Below are positions 36,308 through 45,682 of a stretch of DNA of 64,000 nucleotides, piece by piece. Numbering within the stretch: the stretch's first letter is position 1; each line of letters begins with the position of its first letter. Source of the DNA: Palaemon carinicauda (lineage: Eukaryota > Arthropoda > Malacostraca > Decapoda > Palaemonidae); contig NC_090739.1 in the NCBI RefSeq assembly GCF_036898095.1, positions 63,741,747-63,805,746 of the forward strand. Reading direction: 5' to 3'. The position numbers and the translations under genes were made by a program. A model generated the notes under the pieces. That model saw only the letters and a program-made list of their open reading frames with translations, was not told the origin of the DNA and did not search any database.

Positions 36308-38653
36308 TGACAGCCTGCGCGGCCGTCCTTCACCAGCCTTGCGGACATGCTGTCTGTCGGTCCCACGCGGACTGTGGGATCCAGATGGACGATATTGTGG
36401 TATGGCACCCTGACAACTGCCTTATCTGTTATGACCTTATCTCCACCCTCGCTTCAGATTCGGTGAGCCTCTTTCAGTCATTTTTGTATTTACTTCCCTT
36501 CACTGGGCGACATCAATATGATAGATAATCATTGACTTCTGTTATGAATCTTCGGGTTCATTTATCATTTTGTCCCTCGGGTTTGCTAACCTTATCCCCG
36601 TCCTTTCAGAGTTCCCAGGCGGTTAAAACTTCAGCAAGAGCCACTTTGAAATTGTGGGTAGGCGGCTTCGCCCGTAACGTAAAGGCCAGGAAGCCCTACG
36701 TCCTCTCAGAAGATTATTGTAGTCTTATCTACCCGAACGCAAAATCTTCGGCAGCAGTGCCTAGGCAAGTGGCGGCTCCTATAATTGCTGACATTGCGGA
36801 AACCGTAGAACTCAATCTCGTCCAGGATACAGACATCCCTGACGACCCGGACCCCATTGAAGACAATGTTACGGCTCTGACCTTAGACATAGAGCCCATG
36901 GTTTTTGACGAACCAGACACAGGTAAGGTTGTAAGTGAGGCAGGTGGGTCTGGCGCTAAGACCTCTCTTCTTAGCCCCTCTTTTTCTTCAACTTCTAATA
37001 ATTCTTCCTTTCTTGGTTTTGAAGGGAACCACGAATCCTCCCCGAGATCGCTCTCGGTTCCTGCCAAGGTCAAATCTCAGAAAAGACCTTTAGTGAGGAC
37101 TCGTAAGAATCCTAAACTACCTGGATCATCGAAGCCCAAGAAGGCTCCCCTCCCCGGAGCTCCTAGTGACTCGACTAGCACTGCCCCTATGTCTCAGGAC
37201 CCGGGAGTGCAGTCATCCCCCTTAATTACCACAACCAACCTCGACCCGGTGGCCCTCACGAATATGTTGTCGAGGGTCGTTACGGAGCAGATTAGTTCTA
37301 TACTTTCTGCCGTCACCAGAAGACTAGATACCCTGGAAGGTGGACTGCCTCAACAACAGCAGTTCCTCATCCCGGACGCCTCAAAACTTCCACCCTTCAC
37401 GAAGAACAACCCGTGGAAAATGGCGCTCCACTGTCCTTTCACGGACGGAATGTTGACCATCGAGGGTTTTGGGACCAGGCCCATTGAAGATTTTGAGTTC
37501 TTCCCTCCCGGTCTTCAATTTCCTTTCCCCGGCTTCGCCCGGCTTACGGAAGAGGCTCTTGTCCGGCTAGATAAGGTCCCTAAAGAGACCGTTATCTTTC
37601 CGAAGGAAAAGGCTCAGTCTGTTTGGGTTCGAACCTTAAATGAGTGGGGTTGTACAAACACCATGCTGACCCCCCACAAGAGTACTTACACCATGTTTCT
37701 TGTGGACGAACAGACCCCCACTCCTTGCGTCACCAAAATGGTTGAATTAGCCCTTCAGGCAGTGACCGAAGATAAGCCTTTGCCACAACTCCGGGAGATA
37801 GATCCTACATCTCTGCTGTTCCCATCAGATAATGAATGTTGGCTTAACATTCAATCGACATTCACTTCTGGTAAGCTATCCGCGGACTGTGCATCGACGC
37901 AATTCAGTGAACGCCTCCCAAGACTACCTGAAACCTTAATCCGACTCGAGTTCGAGTCCCGGTCTAGGTTTAGCCGGAGCCTCAACGTCTCGACTATGGC
38001 GGAGATGTTTTCTCTTACTTATGACGAGGAACACTCTTTTTAAAGTTATGACTAAAGCCACCCTGCAATCTTTGTTAGCAGATTGCTACGACTTCTTGGT
38101 GGCCAAAAGACGTTGCCGTAAGCATGTCTTATCTGAAGCCACTATCCGCCATGAGCCAAATAAGCTCATTAAAGCCTCTGCTTGGGGTCCGGACCTATTC
38201 CCGGAGGACATGGTCAACTCGGCATTGAGCGAAGCTGCCAGAGTGAACCAGAGCCTCAAAGTCCGTTGGGGTCTCACTCCCAAACGGAAGTTCGAACAAT
38301 CGAGCATTCACTCCTGGGGCAGAAAGAGGCTACGCCCTTATAGCTCTACCCAATTCCACCAACCTATTCAAGTAGTCCAGTCGGCCCCGGTCTCTCAGGG
38401 CATCCAACCCTCCACCTCCAAGTCTCAGCCCCAAGTGAAGTATGTCCTCGTCCCTGAAAGCCAAGTGGCCTCGAACTCGTTTACCTCTCCTGTTTATAAC
38501 CCGGTCTATGAGTCCCGGTTTTCCTCCCAAGGATACCAACGAGGCAGGGGCCCCGGTTCGAGGGGTTCTTTTCAGAACAGAAGCAAAGGGAGATATTTCT
38601 CCCGTGGAAAAGGGTCACGTGGTGGCCGAGGCGGTAAAACCTCCAACTACTGA
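36308..38653 (+). pseudogene. Gag of inner DIRS (two exons, one frameshift)
   Basis: From ATG 36308, the first exon (to 36462) reads MTACAAVLHQPCGHAVCR and CLICYDL, a Cys/His-rich motif that looks zinc-binding. A probable intron (36463-36609) joins it in phase 0 to SSQAVKTSARATLKLWVGGF. The following 480 codons are acidic then Ser/Pro-rich, with a conserved block near MALHCPFTDGMLTIEGFG. The frame stops at 38041-38043 next to a run of five T, and the same protein continues in the +1-shifted frame (38021-38653: KHVLSEATIRHEPNKLIKA, then an Arg/Gly-rich end). One indel therefore breaks an otherwise complete gag. The ORF could be extended upstream to 36184. Confidence 0.8.
36463..36609 (+). other. 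Probable spliceosomal intron within DIRS gag
   Basis: The 147-bp segment starts GTGAGCCTC and ends with a pyrimidine-rich tract and CCTTTCAG. It carries an in-frame TAA (36526-36528). Excising it joins codon TCG to AGT in phase 0 and restores continuous gag coding. The join reads from LASDS into a segment leading to LKLWVGGF. This is inference from splice-site appearance and frame; there is no transcript evidence. Confidence 0.65.
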
Positions 38654-40487
38654 CGGTCTTCAGGTAGGAGGGAGACTTTATGTGTTCCGGAGTCGCTGGA
38701 AATTCAGTCCTTGGGCCTTCAGCATAATATCCAAGGGCCTGGGGTGGAGTTGGATAGAAGGGCCTCCTCCACCGAACAAATTCCATCAACCCTCGACACC
38801 GGACCTACTTTTGTTTACCCAAGATCTTCTTCGCAAGAACGCGATCAAGGAAACGAAATATCTGAAGTTTCAAGGTCGCTTATTCAGCGTTCCGAAGAAA
38901 GACTCCGACAGCCGAAGGGTCATCCTCGATCTGTCTCGACTAAACTTGTCCATTCAATGCGACAGGTTTCACATGCTTACCGTCTCGCAGGTGCGAACCT
39001 TGCTTCCCCGTGGGGCCGTCACCACCTCCATCGATCTTACCGATGCTTACTATCACGTTCCAATAGCGAGACACTTCCGCCCATTCCTAGGATTCAGACT
39101 GGACGACAAGGCTTACACGTTCAAAGCGATGCCTTTCGGGCTCAACATCGCGCCCAGAATCTTCACGAAACTGGCGGAATCGGTCATTCAGGAACTCCGA
39201 TCCCACGGAATCCAAGTCGTCGCATACCTGGACGATTGGCTAATCTGGTCAGACAACGTCGAGGATTGTCTCAAGGCAACAAACAAGGTGATCCAATATC
39301 TTCAGTTTCTGGGATTCCAAATAAACTTCGGAAAGTCTCGTCTGTAACCAAAGACCAAATTTCAGTGGCTGGGATTACGGTGGGACCTACGTTCTCACAC
39401 TCTATGTCTCCCCAGGTCCAAGAGGATAGAGATTGCGAAAAATACCAAACGCTTTCTCGGGGAAAAGGTAACTTCCAGAAGGAACCAGGAGAGGATTCTA
39501 GGGTCCCTACAATTCGCTTCAGTGACAGACCTCCTTCTGAAAGCGAAACTGAAAGACATCAACCGAGTTTGGCGCTCCAGAGCGAACACCAAACGTCGGG
39601 ACAAGAAGACACGCCTTCCTCCCATTCTTCGGAAGAGGCTTCTCCCATGGACAACCGCCAAGAGCCTATCAAAGTCGGTTCCGTTGCAGTACCCCCCTCC
39701 AAGGATAGTCATCCACACGGATGCCTCCCTATCAGGTTGGGGAGGCTACTCCCAACACAGGAAAGTTCAGGGCCTTTGGTCCACAATGTTCCAGCAATTT
39801 CACATAAACGTCCTGGAGGCCATGGCTGTCTTACTAACCTTGAAACGTCTTTCCCCGGCCAAGAAACAACATCTGAGGATAGTCCTCGACAACGAAGTCA
39901 TAGTCCGTTGTCTAAACAGAGGGGGCTCCAAGTCAGGTCCCATCAATCACGTGATGGTGGCAATCTTCTCCCTGGCGGCCTCAAACCAATGGCACCTATC
40001 CGCCGTCCATCTGGCTGGAGTTCGGAACGTTGTGGCAGACGCACTCTCCAGGACGGTACCGTTGGAGTCAGAATGGTCACTAGATCGCAAATCCTTTCAA
40101 TGGATCCTCTTCCAAGTGCCGGATCTCCAGGTAGACCTCTTCGCGACGGAATCCAACCACAAGCTGAAATGTTATGTGGCCCCCAACCTGGACCCTCGGG
40201 CTTACGCCACGGATGCCATGTCTCTCGACTGGAACGCCTGGGAAAGGATTTACCTTTTCCCACCGGTGAACCTACTGATGAAAGTGCTGGACAAACTTCA
40301 AACCTTCAAAGGTCAAGTAGCCCTGGTGGCCCCCAATTGGCCCAAGAGCAATTGGTTTCCTCTTTTACTGGAGCTGAATCTCCACCCTCACCAGATTCCC
40401 AACCCGACTTTGACCCAGATAGTACAAACGTGCACTGTGTTCGCTTCCTCAAACATTCAGACCACCCTAACTTTATGGACTTCATGA
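38442..40487 (+). pseudogene. RT-RNase H of inner DIRS, one premature stop
   Basis: One frame is open from 38442 to 40487 except for a TAA at 39345-39347. The RT has FSVPKKDSDSRRVILDLSRL, SIDLTDAYYHVPI (first Asp), PFGLNIAPRIFTKL and VVAYLDDWLIW (catalytic Asp pair, near 39230). After the stop, RNase H is complete in motif terms: RIVIHTDASLSGWGG, INVLEAMAVLLTLK, RIVLDNEVIV and HLAGVRNVVADALSR. The post-RNase H block (LQVDLFATESN, IYLFPPVNLL, VALVAPNWPKSNWF) is the region described as methyltransferase-like in DIRS. The N-terminal 210 bp overlap gag, and the whole lies inside the recombinase frame. Confidence 0.85.
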
Positions 40488-41464
40488 AGTTTGCGGCACA
40501 CAAAGGGGCTAACATAGACCCCCAGAATACTTTATTTTTAGAATCTGACAAGAGAGACTCCACTCTTCGTCAATATGACTCAGCGGTCAAAAAACTAGCT
40601 AAGTTTTTGAAAGATTCTAGTACTGACTTTATGACACTAAACCTAACGGTAACCTTTTTCAGAACCTTGTTTGAGTCGGACTTAGCAGCTAACACTATTA
40701 CTACCATCAAGTCTGCCTTGAAGAAGATTTTTCTAATCAGCTTTAATATAGATCTAACAGATTCATTGCTAGCTTCGATCCCAAGAGCCTGTGCCAGACT
40801 GAGACCATCTTCTCGTCCTAGCCCGATTTCCTGGTTTCTCAATGATGTTCTTAAACTAGCGTCAGAAACCGTCAACGATTCATGTGAGTATATCCCTCTA
40901 CTCAGGAAAACTCTCTTTCTCGTGAGTTTAGCATCTGGCGCCAGGATTTCGGAATTAGCTGCCTTATCAAGGGATCCAGGCCACATAGAGCTCCTTCCGT
41001 CAGGAGAGGTCCTCCTCTCCCCAGACAAGGTCTTCTTGGCCAAAAATGAAGACCCTCAGAATAGATGGTCCTCCTGGAAAATTATCCCTCTCCTTCAGGA
41101 TCCTTCCCTATGCCCGGTTACCACTCTAAAGTCCTTTCTATCAAGGACTTCCTATAAGACCTCGGGACCCTTGTTCATCAGGGAGCGGGGAGGGACTATA
41201 ACTTTGAAAGGGATCAGACAACAGATCTTGTATTTCATTAAACAGGCCAATCCAGAGTCTTTTCCTCACGTCCACGACATTCGGGCGGTAGCGACCTCAA
41301 TAAATTTTTTCCATCATATGAACTTTACAGATCTCTCTAAATATACCGGATGGAAATCCCCCTCAGTGTTCAAGCGGCACTATCTTAAACAATTAGAGGC
41401 CCTTCAACTCGCTACCGTAGCTGCAGGGAGCGTGGTATCCCCCGGACAAATTCCTTCTAACTAA
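38654..41464 (+). CDS. Tyrosine recombinase ORF of inner DIRS
   Basis: Open for 936 codons directly after the gag stop (TGA 38651-38653) and in the same frame. The first roughly 600 codons overlap RT-RNase H in another frame and look low-complexity (Ser/Arg/Pro/Gln-rich). The true recombinase is the last roughly 320 residues. An N-domain (YDSAVKKLAKFLKDSS, LAANTITTIKSALKKIF) is followed by the catalytic domain with the Arg in LASGARISELAALS, HDIRAVATS (HxxR), and WKSPSVFKRHYLKQL with the nucleophile Tyr. All catalytic residues are present. It would recombine circular cDNA into the genome without making target duplications. There is no convincing ATG near the start of the frame, so readthrough, splicing or an internal start must be used. 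Confidence 0.85.
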   Translation, partial: RSSGRRETLCVPESLEIQSLGLQHNIQGPGVELDRRASSTEQIPSTLDTGPTFVYPRSSSQERDQGNEISEVSRSLIQRSEERLRQPKGHPRSVSTKLVHSMRQVSHAYRLAGANLASPWGRHHLHRSYRCLLSRSNSETLPPIPRIQTGRQGLHVQSDAFRAQHRAQNLHETGGIGHSGTPIPRNPSRRIPGRLANLVRQRRGLSQGNKQGDPISSVSGIPNKLRKVSSVTKDQISVAGITVGPTFSHSMSPQVQEDRDCEKYQTLSRGKGNFQKEPGEDSRVPTIRFSDRPPSESETERHQPSLALQSEHQTSGQEDTPSSHSSEEASPMDNRQEPIKVGSVAVPPSKDSHPHGCLPIRLGRLLPTQESSGPLVHNVPAISHKRPGGHGCLTNLETSFPGQETTSEDSPRQRSHSPLSKQRGLQVRSHQSRDGGNLLPGGLKPMAPIRRPSGWSSERCGRRTLQDGTVGVRMVTRSQILSMDPLPSAGSPGRPLRDGIQPQAEMLCGPQPGPSGLRHGCHVSRLERLGKDLPFPTGEPTDESAGQTSNLQRSSSPGGPQLAQEQLVSSFTGAESPPSPDSQPDFDPDSTNVHCVRFLKHSDHPNFMDFMKFAAHKGANIDPQNTLFLESDKRDSTLRQYDSAVKKLAKFLKDSSTDFMTLNLTVTFFRTLFESDLAANTITTIKSALKKIFLISFNIDLTDSLLASIPRACARLRPSSRPSPISWFLNDVLKLASETVNDSCEYIPLLRKTLFLVSLASGARISELAALSRDPGHIELLPSGEVLLSPDKVFLAKNEDPQNRWSSWKIIPLLQDPSLCPVTTLKSFLSRTSYKTSGPLFIRERGGTITLKGIRQQILYFIKQANPESFPHVHDIRAVATSINFFHHMNFTDLSKYTGWKSPSVFKRHYLKQLEALQLATVAAGSVVSPGQIPSN

Positions 41465-41852
41465 TCCCTGAATCCTATATCTTCCACCTTCTTCCTCTTA
41501 CCTGCCTCACTTACAGTTCCTACCTGAGTTCGGTTTGTTGTATCACACCCATGGGTGTTCCTAGTTCGTAACATTGCCATTTTTTATCATTGTTCAATTT
41601 ATTCTTACCATACGAACTGTATTTCTTTAGTGTTCAAGTGTATGTAATTTGTTCCAGTGTTTGACCTTAATTGGTTTTATTTCAAGTTAATGTTCTTTTG
41701 TCTTCCCTTCCTGGGATGTTATACCTTATCATGCTGATGTTATTAAAGACGTCCGTCTTCTACGTTAACTTTTGATTAAACCACTGTTTGTTATGTTGAT
41801 TTTAATTCGTTCCCGTATAGTTAATGAAGTTTGGGTTCGTTTTCTCTGGTAC
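41465..41852 (+). other. 3' untranslated region of inner DIRS
   Basis: T-rich non-coding sequence between the recombinase stop and the internal complementary region. ATTAAA-type words occur but no terminator signal is decisive. Confidence 0.5.
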
Positions 41853-41947
41853 TATTTCACTGCGCGGCACAGGGATTGAGCCCAGAAAAGGGATTTTGAC
41901 GAAGGAAAAATCTATTTCTGGGCGAGAGACCTGTGCCGCCCAGTGAA
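41853..41947. repeat. Internal complementary region of inner DIRS
   Basis: The first half (TTTCACTGCGCGGCACAGGG onward) is the reverse complement of the element's left end (34219-34256). The second half (GATTTTGACGAAGGAAAAAT onward) is the reverse complement of its right end (42260-42305). They join near 41887. This matches the joined-end template of DIRS elements. Confidence 0.9.
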
Positions 41948-41998
41948 CCCACCCTATTTGCTCCCCCCCTGATCAGACCCCAAACTTAAAGGTGCTGT

Positions 41999-42280
41999 AA
42001 GGAGTGATGGGCAAGCGTGGGTTGAGTTAGTAGTACTGGTCTGCGAGGCAGGGGAGGTTGAACGGCACCTCACTATTGGGGGATTTCGAAGAGGAGAAGT
42101 CTAAATGGTACGAGACCTCTGGTATTTCGCCCCAGTCTATACCGACACCATTAGGTGAGCGAGCTAGTTCAACCTAGCATTCCTTTACATTTTTTCTCTG
42201 GTAATATTAGCAGTTATATTCCTTTGAAATGGTGCATAAGGAGCATTTCACTGCGCGGCACAGGGATTGAGCCCAGAAAT
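41999..42280. repeat. Right inverted terminal repeat of inner DIRS
   Basis: Exact reverse complement of 34219-34500 by eye. Beyond it, 42281-42305 is the unique right-end extension that is copied in the internal complementary region. Confidence 0.95.
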
Positions 42281-42305
42281 AGATTTTTCCTTCGTCAAAA
42301 TCCCT

Positions 42306-44200
42306 TTTTTAGTTTCCTTATTAGGGAAAATACAGAGTGGAATAAATCTCGTACATAGAGCCGGAGTCAGTGGATACTAACACTAACTCCACCACTTGTA
42401 AAATAATAATACTGACAGATAATCATTGATTTCTGATGATCTAGGATTCATCAGAATGTTGAAGGAATACTTCACCTCAACATTTTTTAAACGGTCTCAC
42501 CAATGGACTGTGAAAGGATACACAGAGTATGGTGGAAATTTCATACTACTGTATCATTATATACTGTAGTTTTCTAACTGCTGTATTGTTATACTGCAGG
42601 AATACTGGCTACTGTATTGTCTTACACTGCAGTTTTGTCGGTATGCTACCGGGTTAGGCTAGTACCTGGCACCACTAGCTGACAGAGAGAGAGAAAGAAT
42701 GGAAAGGACGACTATCGTATTATTATAGTTTAGTACAATAATTAGGGGTGTAGGGACTACTGTCTCTACTGCCTTCTTTCCAGAATGAGGATTTAAATGG
42801 AATGGGAGGAATACATTGATTCTAGCTTCCATCCAGCCACAATTTCTGCTGCTGGCTGTACTGCCGATTACAGGGTTTGTGGATGGCAGTCCAAGAGAGG
42901 ACTGAAGAATACTCAAAGTATAATGGGTTTCCCACTGGCAGCTGTCTGGGCCGGCTCAACCTTTCCTGGAGCTTAGCTTCCTTTAGGGAGATGGGCAAAG
43001 CGGCAACCTAACAGCCTTTGTAGGAGCCCGGCCAGTAACCCAGTCAGCCCGGCAAGCGGGGTGATTGTGGAATATCGGCCACAAGAATCGTGACGGCTAG
43101 GCCGTCACTAAAGGACAGAAGGGGAAGGGAAAGGGTCTTATATTTTACAGAGAAAGGTGGCGGCAGGTATGCCACCTACTTTCGGCTGTAAATCAAGGAA
43201 GCAAAGTTTCCTATACCAGCACCGTCTTGGGCGGCAGAGGAATAACGATTCCCAAGCCTGAGACATTGCTGGATACAAGAGATGTCATCTAGTCCACATG
43301 GGACAAAGGTGGTGGCAATCATGCTACCCACTTTCGGTTGTGGACTAGGGAAGCCAAACTTCCTATACCGACAATGATGTAACTGGCAGGGGAATGACTA
43401 TTCCCCTATCGGTAGCGTTGTCGCAACAAGACAGAATACCCTGAGTTACTGTCGTATTTCAAAGCCGGGATACTTGCTGGCAAAGAAGATCGATAGAAAA
43501 CACTATCCAAGTCAAGCTGGAGTACACTACTCAATGGCGAAGACGGAAGGTAGGGTTGTCGCCTGGGCTGGCGGCACTCGTGGGGGGGAAGGAAGTGTTT
43601 ATCCTCATTTCTCTAAAAGAGAAGCGTATCGAATTATACGAGTAATTCTAGGAGATATCTATATCCGACCGAATTAATAAAAACGATACAAGAGATTAAA
43701 CGGGGATAACGTTACTGAAGTATACTAAAACGAGTTAGGCTAACCTAACCTGAGTCGGGACCTCAGCTACGCTAGTACCACCGAGGCCCTATCGTATACA
43801 GTACGATAGAAACATTTATTCAGAAGAGGAAATATTACATGTGTAGCTTATCTTCACTAGTATAATTTTGCCTAACTAGCTAGAACTTCTTTATAGCTAA
43901 TTACCAGGAACGTCGTACTACTAACTAATTAAAGCATTTATGGCGTACAACAGCGGTCTTAAAATGGCCGCCTCCGGGGATGGCAGTACTCCGCTTAACA
44001 CACCTAAATTATGTTAATTTAATTGTGAGAAGGGAGCCAAAAATTATACACAGGAAAGATTAAATACTCAACTTTCCAGAGGATGAAGATGCTGGAGATT
44101 GCATGATAATATTCCTTGAAACCAGTAACAACACCGAGAACAACGTGGGAGAACACCGTGCTTAAATGGCTCCTAATAAAGGAATAGTTACGCCGTAGTA
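42306..44200 (-). other. Displaced 5' part of outer DIRS
   Basis: Sequence between the inner DIRS and the right terminal repeat of the outer DIRS. It corresponds to the leader region of the outer element on the minus strand. It contains imperfect internal repeats (for example CCGGC/GCCGG-rich blocks at 42950-43340 with recurring CCACCTACTTTCGG-like words) but no gag frame I can recognise. Confidence 0.5.
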
Positions 44201-44502
44201 GTACTGGGAGGGGATCCACCGGGTAACCTTGATAACGGCTCCCCTTCAATTTCGCCACTCTTCCCCCTCAAAGCGTAAAATCTATGCGGGGTGAAGATTG
44301 CCATGTGTCGTATCAAGAAATACGTCCCTTGATATTATGCGATATCCTTAAAAGTTATATTAAGGATACTCGTGCCAGGAGTTAGAATTCTGAATTCTGG
44401 AAACCTGTGGTTAATTCTCTGGGAGTATCACTGTAGCCAAATATCCCTTAGAAAGATACCTAAAGGAACCTTCCATCAGGACGACATGGCTGAGCCCAAA
44501 AA
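44201..44502. repeat. Right inverted terminal repeat of outer DIRS
   Basis: Counterpart of 28901-29144 in inverted orientation, with a roughly 90-bp extra segment at about 44378-44465 that is absent from the left copy. Confidence 0.85.
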
Positions 44503-45481
44503 ATTAAGTCAGTCAGTCAGTCTCCGTAATTGGATTTTTAATTCACCGTTAAATCTTCATATTTAGACATTATTAGAAACTCTTTGCATCATTACTAGAT
44601 GATTTGATAATTGGAATAATAAGATTACTAAGTAATACACCGAAAAGAAATCATTCTGTCATATAAATGATGGAAGGCACTTCCGCCATACATATTATGT
44701 TAAAGGACGTGACGTGAAATCGGCAATATGTGAAACCATTTTCTTTCTTCTTGCAAGAAATGAAAGAAAATACTAAATTCCCATGCAGAAATACAGTACA
44801 GTACTTAATTATTATAATGTAAAAGAAAATATATTTCTAAGAAGATATTTGTCATATTAGTGAACTTTCTTTAGTTAAATATCCATCTATTATCAGAGAT
44901 GAAATAAAACTAGTGTAGAGTCAAATTTATGCTAAGTAGTATTCATAATAACCGATACAGACACAAAATACTTTATATCGTTACTTGATATTTCGATAAT
45001 AAAAGGAATACTAATACTAATCTTTAGCCTATTAAAAGGAAATCACTCTATTGCCCGCTCGCTTTTCAGCGGTAATATGACGTCACCAGACATGATATGA
45101 ACTCCAAAGATATAAAAACTTTTCTTAATGTATTTTTTACTAAGTATGGATACTGTATATTATCAATAAGAGAAAATATTTTAACTTGCCAAGATAAATC
45201 AGTTCATTTTTATAAAAAAAAAAATAGATTACTTCCAAGGAAATTTTTCCTTTGTGTACTATTTCTGACAAACTTGTGACGTCATCACAGTGAAAAAAAA
45301 ATGGTTGAACAGTCGTAAATCGCATAGGTTGTAAGTTGACAACTACCTGTATGATCGTTGATGTTACAGAATACCAGTCGTGCAGATATAAGGAAATTTT
45401 TCAATAATTATAAGATTTAAGTTTTTAATATAATGCAAAAATATCTTAGCAAATAAACTTTAATAACAGTTTGATGCTCAC

Positions 45482-45682
45482 CTGATTGTTTAGGGTGTAA
45501 CCATAACCAGTTGTGGTAGTTATGCCAACGAAGACACCATCTCGATAAATTGGTTCACCACCCCAGGCCCAGGGATCAACTTCTGGGTTATGATCTTCAA
45601 GTTGCAGCTGCACATACAATCTTTGGACTCCCTCTTTTTTCTGTTTCACCAAAGCTTCTCGACCAATGAAGTCTATATCTTT
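45482..45682 (-). CDS. PDPR: PDPR, penultimate coding exon
   Basis: Exactly 67 codons between an AG acceptor (TTGACAG before 45682) and a GTGAGC donor (from 45481). It begins KDIDFIGREALVKQKKEGVQ and contains WAWGGEPIYRDGVFVG and TTTTGYGYTLNNQ. The human PDPR has a very similar segment with WPWWGEPIYRNGQYVGKT. This is the start of the GCV_T C-terminal domain, and the GGEPIYR...TTTGYGY pattern is diagnostic for the family. Both junctions are phase 0, joining to 54898 upstream and 27846 downstream. The downstream intron is 17.6 kb because of nested transposons. Confidence 0.92.

Larger units (their letters stand above)
34219..42305 (+). mobile_element. Inner DIRS-type retrotransposon, young and nearly intact
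   Basis: It is bounded by 282-bp inverted repeats (34219-34500 and 41999-42280) in which I saw no mismatch. The right end extends a further 25 bp to about 42305. The plus-strand order is a long 5' region (34501-36183), gag (36308-38653, with an apparent intron), RT-RNase H (38442-40487), an overlapping tyrosine recombinase ORF (38654-41464), and an internal complementary region (41853-41947). Only one frameshift in gag and one stop in RT-RNase H are visible. It is inserted in the outer DIRS in the opposite orientation, so it is younger. Confidence 0.9.
28901..44502 (-). mobile_element. Outer DIRS-type retrotransposon, decayed and split
   Basis: Inverted terminal repeats lie at 28901-29144 and 44201-44502; shared blocks include TCCTTAATATAACTTTTAAG and the reverse of GCGTAAAATCTATGCGGGGT. 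The right copy has about 90 bp extra near 44378-44465. Minus-strand remnants are gag (about 33900-32950), RT (32740-31870), RNase H (31865-31503) and recombinase (30932-30075). An internal complementary region lies at 29258-29347. The 5' part of the element (42306-44200) is separated from its gag by the inner DIRS at 34219-42305. Many stops show it is the older of the two. Confidence 0.8.
28046..45349. mobile_element. Tc1/mariner-type element interrupted by nested DIRS elements
   Basis: The left end CAGGTAGTTGTCGACTTCCG (from 28046) and the right end (45327-45349) are inverted copies over 23 bp with about three differences. Both are flanked by TA (28044-28045 and 45350-45351). The ends are now 17.3 kb apart. 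Removing the DIRS at 28901-44502 leaves about 1.7 kb of AT-rich sequence (28046-28900 plus 44503-45349) with no transposase frame. It therefore looks like a non-autonomous element into which the DIRS elements were later inserted. Confidence 0.65.

Noticed and set aside
36184..36528. Separate small Cys-rich gene
   Set aside because: The Cys/His motif continues in the same frame into gag once the probable intron is removed, so it is the gag N-terminus.
45482..45682. Possibility that the host gene is dimethylglycine or sarcosine dehydrogenase
   Set aside because: The GGEPIYR...TTTGYGY and AGYYAMRSLRIEKFYAFWGQ patterns fit PDPR better than those relatives as I know them; a tree would settle it.
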